A program made the position numbers and the translations under genes. DNA of 64,000 nt from contig OX377204.1 of assembly GCA_947396885.1 (NCBI GenBank), forward strand, positions 96,482,728 through 96,546,727, in the 5' to 3' direction. Numbering within the stretch: position 1 is the stretch's first letter; the number at the start of each line of letters is the position of its first letter. Positions 50,003 through 59,903 of this stretch are shown in pieces. Under the pieces are notes generated by a model. It saw only the letters and a program-made list of their open reading frames with translations. It made no database searches and was not told where the DNA came from. The DNA comes from Heligmosomoides polygyrus polygyrus (taxonomy: Eukaryota; Nematoda; Chromadorea; Rhabditida; Heligmosomidae).

Positions 50003-50913
50003 TTAGGGAGGGGGGGGGCAAAAGTAATGAGACACCCCATGCCGTGTCCAAATATCTCGTGGATGGAGTCTGGTTTCGTGCTTATCGTATTTGTATGTTT
50101 GTATGCTACTTACTGAAGCCCATCTGAGAAGTTACCACTTCCGCCCTTTCCGAAGCATGCCAAAACCCCAGTCTGCCTCATGCCGAAACCCCAGTCTGAC
50201 GAGTCGACCTGTGTCGCGCAAATCTCGCCCAATTGCCAACCCCGAGCTGACTGGACTCAATAGTCACGCAAGATGAGAAGTACGCCTTCTACCTTAACCC
50301 TGCCAAACAGCGAGTCTTGGTGAGGCCTGGTGACCTGTTACTGACCTTCCTTCGGCGAGATGTTCACGACGAGAAGCACCTTCTGAACTTTTGAGTCTGC
50401 GCCCATGGACCGGTATACTGGAAGCTGTTTTCCAAGAGCACTACGATGAACTCCAAGATGATGGTACGAAATAGAAGAGATGGACCGGCGACTCATACTT
50501 ATTCGGTCTCAGCGCTTCATGCAGGTCCTCCTCTTCGACAACGCCGCACCCCATTGGGCAAAAGTGACCACGAGTAAGCTTACTCAGCTGGGCTACGTTC
50601 ACATGCCTCACCCACCGTATTCGCTGGACATCTCTCCATGCAACTACCACTACTACTTGAGCCTACAGGACTTCCTAGTCGGAAGGGACACAAGAACGAA
50701 AGCAGTCATTGACAACCATATCGAGCAGTTGATCAACACCATGCCCAAGCAGTTCTGGAAGGATGGGATCAGGAAGTTGGCTAACCGATGGCAGCAAGGT
50801 CATTGCTTTTAATGGCAAGTACATTTCTCAGCATCGTTGAGTTGTAATTGAGCTATGAAGAGATAAAGATTTTTTTTTTCAACTTGTCTCAATTACTTTT
50901 GCCCCCCCCCCAA
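50003..50913. mobile_element. mariner element, internally deleted
   Basis: Ends TTAGGGAGGGGGGGGGC and GCCCCCCCCCCAA, each followed inward by AAAAGTAATGAGACA or its inverse, with TA at 50001-50002 and 50914-50915. About 910 bp, shorter than the usual 1.3 kb. The N-terminal transposase frame is broken around 50260-50470 (DEKYAFYLNP and HGPVYWKLF still readable). Confidence 0.8.
50480..50812 (+). pseudogene. mariner transposase C-terminal part, catalytic Asp lost
   Basis: 110 residues: LLFDNAAPHWAK at 17-28, HPPYSLDISPCNYHYY at 44-59, FWKDGIRKLANRWQQ near the end. Mariner transposases have a DD34D triad. Here Asp20 (FDN) is present, but the third position, 35 residues later, is Asn55 (CNYH where family members have a DYH). 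The first catalytic Asp lies in the broken upstream part. The copy is therefore dead. Confidence 0.75.
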
Positions 50914-50987
50914 TAGTACGAGAATGAGTTGAAAGACTGTTGAAGTACTTTCAATAAATTAATAATTTAATTTGGAAGGCGCTCGCT

Positions 50988-50993
50988 TTTATT
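50988..50993 (-). terminator. Polyadenylation signal of the spliced gene
   Basis: AATAAA on the minus strand, about 68 nt after the stop codon at 51061-51063. Confidence 0.5.
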
Positions 50994-51060
50994 TGGAAGG
51001 TGTCCCGCAGTTCGATTCCCGACGTTGTAAAAACTCAGACTCGTAAAGGTACAATAGTGT

Positions 51061-54000
51061 CTAGGTCGCTATAGCACTAGAACATGGGCACCTTCTGAAG
51101 ATTGGTGACACAGAAAGTAAATGAAGCGACGAAATCATGAACAAGAGTCATCGTTGAAGATAAAAATGAAATAAAAAGGGAATTGTGACGATATATCCAA
51201 ATCTTCTGATCTACCTCCCCTCTCCGCGGTACTGTCTGGCTTCCGCTCCTGAATCAAGTAGGCAATGCACCAATAGCTCCCTCACAAACCTGTCACAGAC
51301 GACTCCCATTCAACGTAGTCAACCGGCGGTCCTTCTTGATGCCAGGGCAGTGGCGAACTCGAGAACTCTGATCGCCTAAACATCAGAGGAAAACCTTCAG
51401 AAAACCATCGCTGAAGACAAAACTCCACACACTCTTTATCCAGTAATGGAGATGCTTCTCTAATTGGACGGCTTGTAGACGGAACGCCTCCTGGCGACAA
51501 AGCTATAGGACCGTTAAAAGGCCGCGGGGGTACCGCCGGAAGAATGCGTGTCGCAGGCTGAAAGCGGGACTTTACTACATAGTACAGGCTTCTTTTAGAC
51601 AGTATAAACACTCACATTCTTGTCCACTACGTCAGTCTCCCAATTTTTCCTTTTCCTCGACTCTCCTCGAGATCCTTAAAGAAACATTCAGCGGCTTTGC
51701 TCACAACGGGACTGCCGCAACAGTACACTTGAGCGACAAGGACGACTACTACAGAAAAAATCGGATCTATCCTAGTCGGGGGAGGCACATGACTAAAAAT
51801 TACGCAACAAATCGACTTGGGATTCATAGAGCAGGTTCTAGAGGACAAAATAGGGCCCAAGCCGACAAGATTCACAAAAAAAAATTCACCACTGTTGTAA
51901 AGCTATGTGCGCCCCTCACCATGACGGACCCTGGTCATAACATGTCAGGTTGCGGTTAGAACGCGGCCCCTTTCACTATGATAGATCCCCGTTATAACAT
52001 GTCAGGCGGAGGTCAGCTGTGTTTGAATTCGCCCGGAGCATCTTTACCACCGCGGTTTTTTTGTTTGTTTGTATGTTTCTTTGCTTGCCTTTTGGGTCCT
52101 ATTCTACTCTCTATAAGCCGCTCCGTATACCCCCAAGTCAATTGATTGCGTAATTTTTGGTTACGTCCCCCCCCCCCCTCCCCCCCCCCCGACTAGGATA
52201 GATCCGAAAAAATCTCCATTCTCCAAATAGTCAAAAATTTGTTATTATTGAATCCTTGGGGTAAAAGGGTAGGATGCACTGGAAGTTGCCTATGGTTAAC
52301 AGCGAGGTTACCCGCAGACGCGAGGGGAGCCCTGCGTCGCCTGGGTGGCGCAGTGGTAGAGCCGCTACTTCGCGAACGTGACGTCAAGGGTTCAGTTCCT
52401 CTACCAAGTCTCACTTTTGCCTTTTTACATCACTGCTGAGTTTCCATAGAGAAACGGAATCTGCACACCTTTCTGTAGTTTGCTGCGCTATGTTTCTAGC
52501 ACTTTTCCTTGTCAACACTTCGTGATTTACTAGCAGTGTCTCAGTTGTGTATAACACGATGAATTATGAAACTTTCACATAAACACCAGTGATACTCAAG
52601 ATCATCTTGCCTGTTTTCTTGCGAATAGCTTCCAGTCATTGTTCTTTCTTCATGTTAAAAAATCTAGCGCTGATCTTCAGTATCACCGGTGTTTGGTGAA
52701 AGCGCTGGATTCTTTAACGTGGGAAAAAACAATGACAGGAAGCTATTCGTAAGAAAACTGGGCAATCTGATCTTGAGTACCACTGGTGTTTGCGTAAAAG
52801 TTCCATAAATCATCATGTTCTACACAATTGAGACACTGCTAATGAATCACGAAGTGCCGACAAGAAGAAAAGCACTAAAACCATCATAGCGCAACAAACT
52901 CTAAGAAAGATGTGCCGGTGCCGTTTCTCCAAAGAAACTCAACAGCGGGTTAAAAATGCAAAAGAGAGACATGGTGCGGAAACCGAAACCCTGACGTCAC
53001 GTCCGGGAAGTAGCACCTCTACCACTGCACCAACCAGGCCACGCCGCTCACGCCTCGCGTCTGTGTTCTAACAAGGAGAGCCCCCAAACCGGCGGTGAGC
53101 TTTTGCTATGCAATTTTTACAGGATGAAGGGGTCCTGTGTGGGGAGTCCAAAACCATAGTTACTTTTTTTTCGGAAAGCTCTGCTGTGGTCGATAAAAAA
53201 GCATGTGGACGCGTGAGCGCGAAGTTCATAACGCCCTACCGCTCCCCACCGGATGTGGTCGGTTGGCGTAGTGGTAGTGTTCTAGCTTCACAGGAGCAAG
53301 GTCGCGTGTTTGATTCCCTCTTGTACTGGTGTTTCTTCATTTTTGGGATTTATCGTCAGCGGGACCCTTTGTCGTCATTTTCAACACATTTTTTGAACAA
53401 AAACACGGCAACAGATGTCGTTTACGTTCATCGAGCTGTTTCAAGGTGATAAGGTGTTGTAGATAGCAAATTCTATTATATTCTTTACATGGATGGAGTC
53501 AGAAACGTAGTATCCAACTGGTTAGAATAGCTAGTGATGTACCAACCTTCTTCAACAATGATGAAGGATTGCAAAAAAGCATGTAAGCGAAGTACACTGC
53601 TCACAAGCTGAACATCTGCACTTTTCAAAAAAAAAGGACGTAGTAGCACCGATATTTTACTTTCTGCGTAGCCCTCCATCGCTTAACGTATTCAATTGGT
53701 TTCCACCTCGAATGGCTTCACACCTCAATGACCGCCCTTGTTTGACCATGAAGACCGAGGTGCGAAGCCCGCTCTAGGCCGGGCTCGAGTGAGGGTGATG
53801 AGGTCACGCACCAATATCGCCCAAACTTTGTGCGTGGGGGTTATCTGGAGGGCTGATCACGAAGCTGGCATCAGTGTTTACCTTGCTTGATCTGGAAGTC
53901 AAAAATTCTCACCTTTCCACTTTCAAAGAGCCCGATGAACGTAAACGACATTTGTTGCCGTGTTTTTGTTCAAAAATGGGTTGGAAGTGCGGATAAAGGG

Positions 54001-54623
54001 TCCCACTAACGATAAATCGCAAAATGCAAAGACACCAATACAAGGGGAATCGAACCCACGACCATGCACCTGTGAAGCTACAACACTACCACTACACCAA
54101 CCGACCACATTCGGCTGGGTGGCAGCAGGGCGTAATGAACTTCGCGCTCACTCTTCCACACGCTTTTTTCCGACCACAGAAGAGCATTCCGAAAAAGTAA
54201 CTGTGGCTCTGTACTCCCCACACGGGACCCTTCATCCTGTAAAAATTCCACCGCAAAAGCTCACCGCGACTTTGGAGGCTCTCCTTGTAAGCTGACAGTT
54301 AACCCTAAGAAACCTTCAATGCTCCGTCGTTCATCTTAGTCGTCCATCTCAAGCATCCGGTAAAAATAAAACAAAAAATCCCTTTACAGTTTAGAGGATG
54401 GAGATTTTCTCTATAGCAGCTGCTCTCGTCGCTCCGGCGTACCGTTGTACATAACACAGAACTCACCAGAAAGAGTCTGTTTGTCCACTACTACTGCCGG
54501 ACCGTTCCACTTTGGAGCCGCATCAAAGACACGAGGGCTGGCTGTCTTGGTGTTCGCGTTGAAATCGTCGCCTACACTCGGCGACCACGACATTGCTCTT
54601 TCACCAGCTACTCCCGGATAAGG
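51061..54623 (-). CDS. 3' half of a spliced host gene (six exons)
   Basis: Exons, minus strand: 54467-54623, 51616-51674, 51433-51557, 51290-51375, 51215-51248 and 51061-51094 (stop TAG). Every intron is GT...AG and every phase fits. Segments include QPYPGVAGERAMSWSPSVGD, PKWNGPAVVVDKQTLSG, RKRKNWETDVVDKN, PATRILPAVPPRPFNGPIAL, SSPLPWHQEGPPVDYVEWE and EARQYRGEG. The protein is Pro/Ser-rich with no recognised domain. Four introns are short (41, 57, 58 and 120 bp), but the one from 51675 to 54466 is 2.8 kb and holds one MITE and two foldbacks. Phase-consistent joining across five junctions is strong internal support. It is probably the same gene as the exons at 59904-61770. Confidence 0.6.
51763..52205. 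mobile_element. GGATCTATCC-family MITE, copy G, 9-bp duplication, intronic
   Basis: GGATCTATCCTAGTCGGG at the left, poly-C then CGACTAGGATAGATCC at the right. GAAAAAATC at 51754-51762 and 52206-52214. It lies in the 2.8-kb intron of the spliced gene. Confidence 0.85.
52295..53072. mobile_element. tRNA-armed foldback, intronic
   Basis: Arms of about 380 bp: GCAGACGCGAGGGGAGC, GTCTCAGTTGTGTATAACAC, CAATGACTGG-type words and their inverses. tRNA-like units: plus at about 52340-52405 (box A GGGTGGCGCAGTGG, box B GGGTTCAGTTCC) and minus at about 52990-53045. Inward facing. The turn is near 52680 (GATCTTCAGTATCACCGG). Confidence 0.75.
53068..54292. mobile_element. tRNA-armed foldback (CTTACAAGGAGAG family), intronic
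   Basis: Ends CTAACAAGGAGAGCC and GGCTCTCCTTGTAAG. tRNA-like units: plus at about 53262-53325 (box A GTTGGCGTAGTGG, box B TGTTTGATTCCC) and minus at about 54050-54105. The middle (53450-53930) is not palindromic and includes a GGGCTGATCACGAAGC phrase. Confidence 0.75.
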
Positions 54624-54864
54624 CTGAAACTGAAATCTACAGGGCGAGACGAATAGGAGAAAATCTGATCGCCAACTATATGCTACGAGAAGAAGAAGAC
54701 AATGAGAACATATTGACGGGAAAGTGAGGACAAAATGGTTCGAGTAAATGAGGGGATGGCATTCTTATGGCACATAGAACATTTTCACTTCTGAAGCCCG
54801 AGAGACCTTCCAATCCTTTCAGACTCTTCAAGAAAGTCGGAATATAACCTGATAAAGATGCGGC
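54624..54864. other. Intronic stretch, possible missed exon
   Basis: The minus strand has TTTATCAG followed by an open piece (YIPTFLKSLKGLEGL), which could be an exon. No good donor with the right phase was found. Confidence 0.25.
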
Positions 54865-55312
54865 ATTCAAATCAGTTTCTTTAAGCCTCAATTGGCTGGT
54901 ATCGAGGTTGTAAGCTGTCACAACGATGTCTTGTTGCGATCAAAACTTCTAGCGCCAGGCGGGACTCGAACCCGCACCTCCCTCTGACTGGGCGGGAATG
55001 CTCTACGCCATTACACCACCGGCGCCATTTGATCGAACGCAACATCCACACCTCGTGGGACCGATCAGCACCCACCAAGAAACTGATTTGAATTGCTTCT
55101 ATCAAGGCCTTCAGCTTCATTGGTTCCATGCTGATATCAGCGGCCAGCTCATCCCGGATACGGGTGGGTGCTGATCGGTCCCACGAGGTGTGGATGTTGC
55201 GTTCGATCAAATGGCGCCGGTGGTGTAATGGCGTAGAGCATTCCCGCCCGGTCAGAGGGAGGTGCGGGTTCGAGTCCCGCCTGGCGCTAGAAGTTTTGAT
55301 CGCAACAAGACA
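54865..55312. mobile_element. tRNA-headed SINE-like foldback, outward facing
   Basis: Left arm 54925-55075, right arm 55160-55312. tRNA-like heads at about 54950-55028 (minus) and 55212-55290 (plus): box A TGGTGTAATGG and a perfect box B GGTTCGAGTCC. The left head is followed on the minus strand by a tail, CAACCTCGATACCAGCC and TTGAGGCTTAAAGAAACTG, shared with 58940 and 59220, so the unit looks like a tRNA SINE present as an inverted dimer. The anticodon arm has an 11-nt loop, so it is not a functional tRNA. Confidence 0.7.
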
Positions 55313-55577
55313 TGCGGCATTCAGTTTCGCCCTCTTAAAACGGGTCCAGTTTAGCTGGAAGTCCAACTTGACTTTGAAGGCTTCCAGCTCGAAACTTACG
55401 TAAAGACATATTATGAACTAAGCAAAGCTCCATTACTACTACGGATCACAGAGAGGCTGAATCTCTGCGAAAACTTTCCCGGCCGGCCGGACTCAGCGGC
55501 CGGACTCACGTCACATCTCTGACTTCCGACCGAACTAGGACTTGTAACTGCTACACCACGCGAAGCTATAGTAACCC

Positions 55578-56430
55578 CTCTAACAAGGAAAGGTTCCCAA
55601 CTCATGGTGAGCTTTTGCGATGCTGCTTTGGTAGGACGTAGAGCCCTGTGAGTGGAGTCCAGAACCAGAGTCAGTTTTTGCTGAACGCTTCTTCAAAGAC
55701 CTAAAAAGGAGATCAGAAAGCGTGCGCGCGACTATTATCAACCTCTACGACACCCAACGAGATGTGCCTCGGTGGCGCAGGCAGGCGGTAACACTGTCGC
55801 CTCGTAGGAGCACACCGGCGGGGTTTTCAGTCCGAGTGCTGCCATCGTTTTTGCACGTATTAGTTTGTTGTTATTACACTTTCTTATGATCGCAGGAGTC
55901 AAACTTAAACCACCAATGCTACAATAAACCAATGCTCTCTACTTGCGCCTTCATATGTGCTAGTTTTTCAACTATTCACATTTGCACCACCACCATCATT
56001 ACCAGAGAAATTATATGGCGCAGATATGAATAGTTGCAAACTAGCAGACATGAAGGCGCAAATAGACAGCCGTGGTTTGTTTTAAGCATTGATCGCCTAT
56101 GATTTACTTCTGTGATCATAAGAAAGTGTAATAACAACAAACTAATACGTGCAAAAATAATGGCAGCACTTGGACTTAACTGAAAAGCCCGCTGGTGTGT
56201 TCCTGTGAGTCAACAGTGTTACCGGCAGCGCCACCGGGGCACATCTCGAGGGTTGCCGAAGGGGTTGATGATAGTTGCACGCACGCTTTCAGGCCTCCTT
56301 TTCAGGCCTTTAAAGAAGCGTTCAGCAAAAACTGACTGTGGTTCTGGACTCCGCTCACAGGGCCCTACATCCTGCCAAGATAGCATCGCAAAAGCTCACC
56401 ATGAGTTGGGAACCTTTCCTTGTAAGACCC
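55578..56430. mobile_element. tRNA-armed foldback (CTTACAAGGAAAG family), intronic
   Basis: Ends CTAACAAGGAAAGGTTCCC and GGGAACCTTTCCTTGTAAG. tRNA-like units: plus at about 55765-55850 (GTGCCTCGGTGGCGCAGGC) and minus at about 56170-56245. The middle has GCGCCTTCATATGTGCTAG and its inverse; the turn is near 55985. Confidence 0.75.
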
Positions 56431-56962
56431 CTGCTACGTGGTTAAACGAACCGACATGAAACTAATACAGGCCAAAAGAACAACAGCAGTAAGCGAGCTG
56501 CGACAAAAGCGCGATAACGACAGTCAGCGGTGAAACGGCAGGACATCGGCGAACTCTAGCGCGGGAACTAAACACACACAGACACACATGCCGAGCGCTC
56601 GTTAATCGTCAAGCGCTGAGGCGGCTGCGTGTCATTACGTTCCGTCGTGCTACGCGTACCGAGGTCACGTCAACATAGCCGCCGGCTGTGCCTCAACGGC
56701 GACTGTCAAGTGTATGAGGTCGTGCAATAACCTTAGCCAGCTGAGGTGCGAACACATCTGGAGCCTAGGGCAGGTTTTGAAGAGATCTCCTAGGAGCAGG
56801 AGCAGTCACAGATTAGACATCAGCTGGGGCGCTATATTTTCGGAGAACCGGAGCTGGCTATTCCTTCACATCGTCTTCGAATACATCGTGGACGAAATGC
56901 GGTTGTGACATTAAGGAAGCATCATTTCCTGAACGCTTATTAATATGTGCTTAGTTTCAGAG
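56431..56962. other. Intronic stretch, mostly unassigned
   Basis: 56790-56905 (TGGCTATTCCTTCACATCG and its neighbourhood) is inverted at 57580-57690, so it is the left arm of a wider inverted repeat that encloses the two MITEs at 56963 and 57333. 56431-56780 shows nothing recognisable. Confidence 0.4.
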
Positions 56963-57292
56963 TCCAAGTGGGCGTCTATACACCGAAACTTATCAGGACA
57001 AAATCCTTATATTGATAATGCTAGTTTTATCGCATCGTCAACTTTACTACTAACAACTAATTAGAAGAAATTTTCGTGTTGTTTCAAGAGAAGCATGTAA
57101 TGCATTCTGCCATTATTCTGTTCCACGGAGCTCTAATCGGGATTTGCTCGAATGCATTATGTGTTTCACGTGAAGAAGCACGACATACTCTTCTTACTAG
57201 TTGTTAATAATAAAGTTGTCGATGTGATAAAACTAATAGTGTCTATACATATGATCCTGATAAGCTTCGGTGTATAGGCGCCCCACTTAGAC
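56963..57292. mobile_element. Foldback MITE, about 330 bp
   Basis: GTCTATACACCGAAACTTAT and ATAAGCTTCGGTGTATAGGC are inverted, as are TAGTTTTATCGCATCG and TCGATGTGATAAAACTA. Short loop around 57130. Confidence 0.75.
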
Positions 57293-57332
57293 TCTTATAT
57301 TAAGCATATATTAATAAACGTGTGGGAAGTAA

Positions 57333-57539
57333 GGGCCTGTTCATACTTCGCGACAAGAGCGACTGGAGCGAATGGGGTGACGGACGTAATGTGGTGAACG
57401 TAAATAATTACGCATTTCACACTACATTCGTCGCGGACGGAGTGTGGAGTACGCATTATTTACGTACACCACACTATGTCTGTCGCCCCAGTCGGTCTTG
57501 TCGCTCTTGTCGATCTTGTCGCGAAGTATGAACAGGCCC
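57333..57539. mobile_element. Harbinger-like MITE with TAA duplication
   Basis: GGGCCTGTTCATACTTCGCG and GCGAAGTATGAACAGGCCC, TAA at 57330-57332 and 57540-57542. The inside matches 44853-45093. Confidence 0.85.
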
Positions 57540-57814
57540 TAAGGCCCCCTTAACGTAATCATTTATCGTCTACCAGTATGCGACGACGACGTGAAGGAAT
57601 AGCCACTGCCAGTTTCTCCGAAAGTAGTCCGCCCCAGCTGATATCTGATCTGCGATTGCTCCTGCTTTTAGAAGACCTCGGATTCGAACATTATCTCACA
57701 TATTCGGTTAGTTGGAAACGGAACACACTATTCCACGTCCGACTCTCCGTGAATAATTGATTTGTAACCGATGAGTATTTTCTTCAGCATGACGAAGATA
57801 CAAGTCTTTATTGC

Positions 57815-59775
57815 GGCTTACGTTTCGGCGTTGTCGCCCTCTTCAGAGCCTCGGAAAGTCGAAGTCATATAAGAAACTGCCCTCCCAAATGCCATTTCAT
57901 TCTGCCGAAACCAATCCAGAGGCTAAAAGGCCACAAAACGACGCCTGTAAGAAGTTGAAAAGAAGGTTAACCTTACAAGGAAAGGTTTCCAACTCATGGT
58001 GAGCTTTTGCGATGCTATTTTGGTAGGGCGTAGAGCCCTGTGAGCGGAGTCTAGGACCACAGGCAGTTTTTGCTGAACGCTTTTCGAAAGACCTGAAAAA
58101 AGAGGTGTGAAGGGGTGTGCGCAACACTCATCAACTCTACGACCCCACGAGATGTGCCTCGGCGCGCAGTCGGTAGGAGTGCCACCTTGTAAAAGCACAC
58201 CGGCGGGCTTCACAATTCGCGTCCGAGTGCTGCCGATATTTTTGCACGTTTTCGATTGTTGTTAATACGCTTTCTCACGATCACGTGAGGCAATTTTAGA
58301 CCATCAATACTTACAACAAAGCAAGGCTGTCTAATTGCCCCTACATATGTGCTAGTTTTTCAACTTTCATACTCTGCACCACATCATGTCTTTGGAAATA
58401 AAAACCCTTACACATTATTAAATTGAAAGTCTTATATTTACCACCCACGTATGATAGACGCGGCCGAAACACCGGAGCGCAGAACTGTCGGTAGGTCTAG
58501 GTTATAATCTGCAATCAAAAGACAAGTCACGAGTGGTCCCTTTATGAATAACATTTTATACCAGTTACCTACTTTCAATATAAGCGTATTTGTGTGCAAT
58601 TACGGTATCATTGGTGATACGGTATGTGGTGGTGGTACAGATATGAAAGTTAAAAACTAGCAAATATGAAGGCACAAATAGACAGCCTTGGTTTGTTGTA
58701 AGCATTGATGGTCTAAAATTGCTTCTATTGATCATGAGAAAGCGTAATAACAACAATCTAAAACGTGCAAAAATATCGGCAGCACTCGGACTCGAATTGT
58801 AAAGCCCGCCGGTGTGCTCTTACAAGGTGGCACTCCTACCGACTGCGCCGCCGAGGCACATCTCGTAGGGTGTCACAGAGGTTGATGAGTGTTGCGCACA
58901 CGTCTTCACACCTCTATTCTAGGTCTTTAAAAAAGCGATTCAAATTAGTTTCATTAAGCCTCAAGTGGCTGGTATCGAGGTTGTGAGCTGTCATAACGAT
59001 GTATTGTTGCGATCAAAACTTCTAGCGCCAGGCGGGACTCGAACCCGCACCTCCCTCTAACCGGGCGGGAATGCTCTACGCCATTACACCACCGGCGCCG
59101 TTTGATCGAACGCAACATCCACACCTCGTGGGACCGATCAGCACCCACCCGTATCCGGAATGAGCTGGCCGCTGATATCAGCACGGAACCAGTTGAGCTG
59201 ATGGTTTTGATAGAAACGATTCAAATTAGTTTCATTAAGCCTCAAGTGGCTGGTATCGAGGTTGTGAGCTGTCATAACGATGTATTGTTGCGATCAAAAC
59301 TTCTAGCGCCAGGCGGGACTCGAACCCGCACCTCCCTCTAACCGGGCGGGAATGCTCTACGCCATTACACCACCGTCCCACGAGGTGTGGATGTTGCGTT
59401 CGATCAAACGGCGCCGGTGGTGTAATGGCGTAGAGCATTCCCGCCCGGTTAGAGGGAGGTGCGGGTTCGAGTCCCGCCTGGCGCTAGAAGTTTTGATCGC
59501 AACAATACATCGTTATGACAACTTTAAAAAAGCGTTCAGCAAAAACTGACTGTGGTTCTGGACACCGATCACAGCGTCCTACATCCTGTCAAAATAGCAT
59601 CGCAAAAGCTCACAATGAGTTGGGAACCTTTCCTTGTTAGATGTGGACAGAAGGGTCCACCTCACCATGGCTGGACGCTTTCGGCAGGATGAAATGGCAT
59701 TTGGGAGGGTAGTTCTCAAATGACTTCGACTTTTCGAGGCTCTGAAGAAGGCAACAACGCCGAAACGGAACCACA
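57815..59775. mobile_element. Large tRNA-armed foldback with nested SINE-like insertion
   Basis: Arms: CGTTTCGGCGTTGTCGCC and CTTACAAGGAAAGGTTTCC on the left, inverted at 59630-59770. tRNA-like units: plus at about 58150-58235 and minus at about 58780-58860. The right arm is split at 58940 by a 590-bp insertion; CTTTAAAAAAGCG stands on both sides of it. Confidence 0.7.
58939..59521. mobile_element. Nested tRNA-headed SINE-like cluster with 13-bp duplication
   Basis: Two minus-oriented units (tRNA heads at about 59025-59100 and 59305-59375) and one plus unit (about 59405-59485). Tails ATTAGTTTCATTAAGCCTCA occur at 58945 and 59227. CTTTAAAAAAGCG flanks the whole cluster. A 13-bp duplication is typical for LINE-driven insertion of SINEs. 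Confidence 0.65.
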
Positions 59776-59903
59776 CAATGTTAGAAGAGGTCTGTTTCGC
59801 TCAATCTACAGCCAAACAATCTACTATCTAAATGCACAACTACAACATAAGGAAAGCCAGTAGAGTACAGTATCAATATGTTGGCTGACACAGGCCTTCT
59901 TAC

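Noticed and set aside
54945..55290. Functional tRNA genes
   Set aside because: Box A and box B are good and the acceptor and T arms can pair, but the anticodon arm has an oversized loop and the units lie inside inverted repeats. Treated as tRNA-derived elements.
55128..59549. Repeated small frames with [22 protein letters not shown]
   Set aside because: This is the translated tRNA-like box A/box B unit, present in both orientations.
59820..59857. Minus-strand piece VVHLDSRLFGCRLSETDLF as terminal exon after 59904
   Set aside because: The acceptor is weak (TTGTAG), and an alternative continuation to 54623 with later exons, a stop and a polyA signal is better supported.
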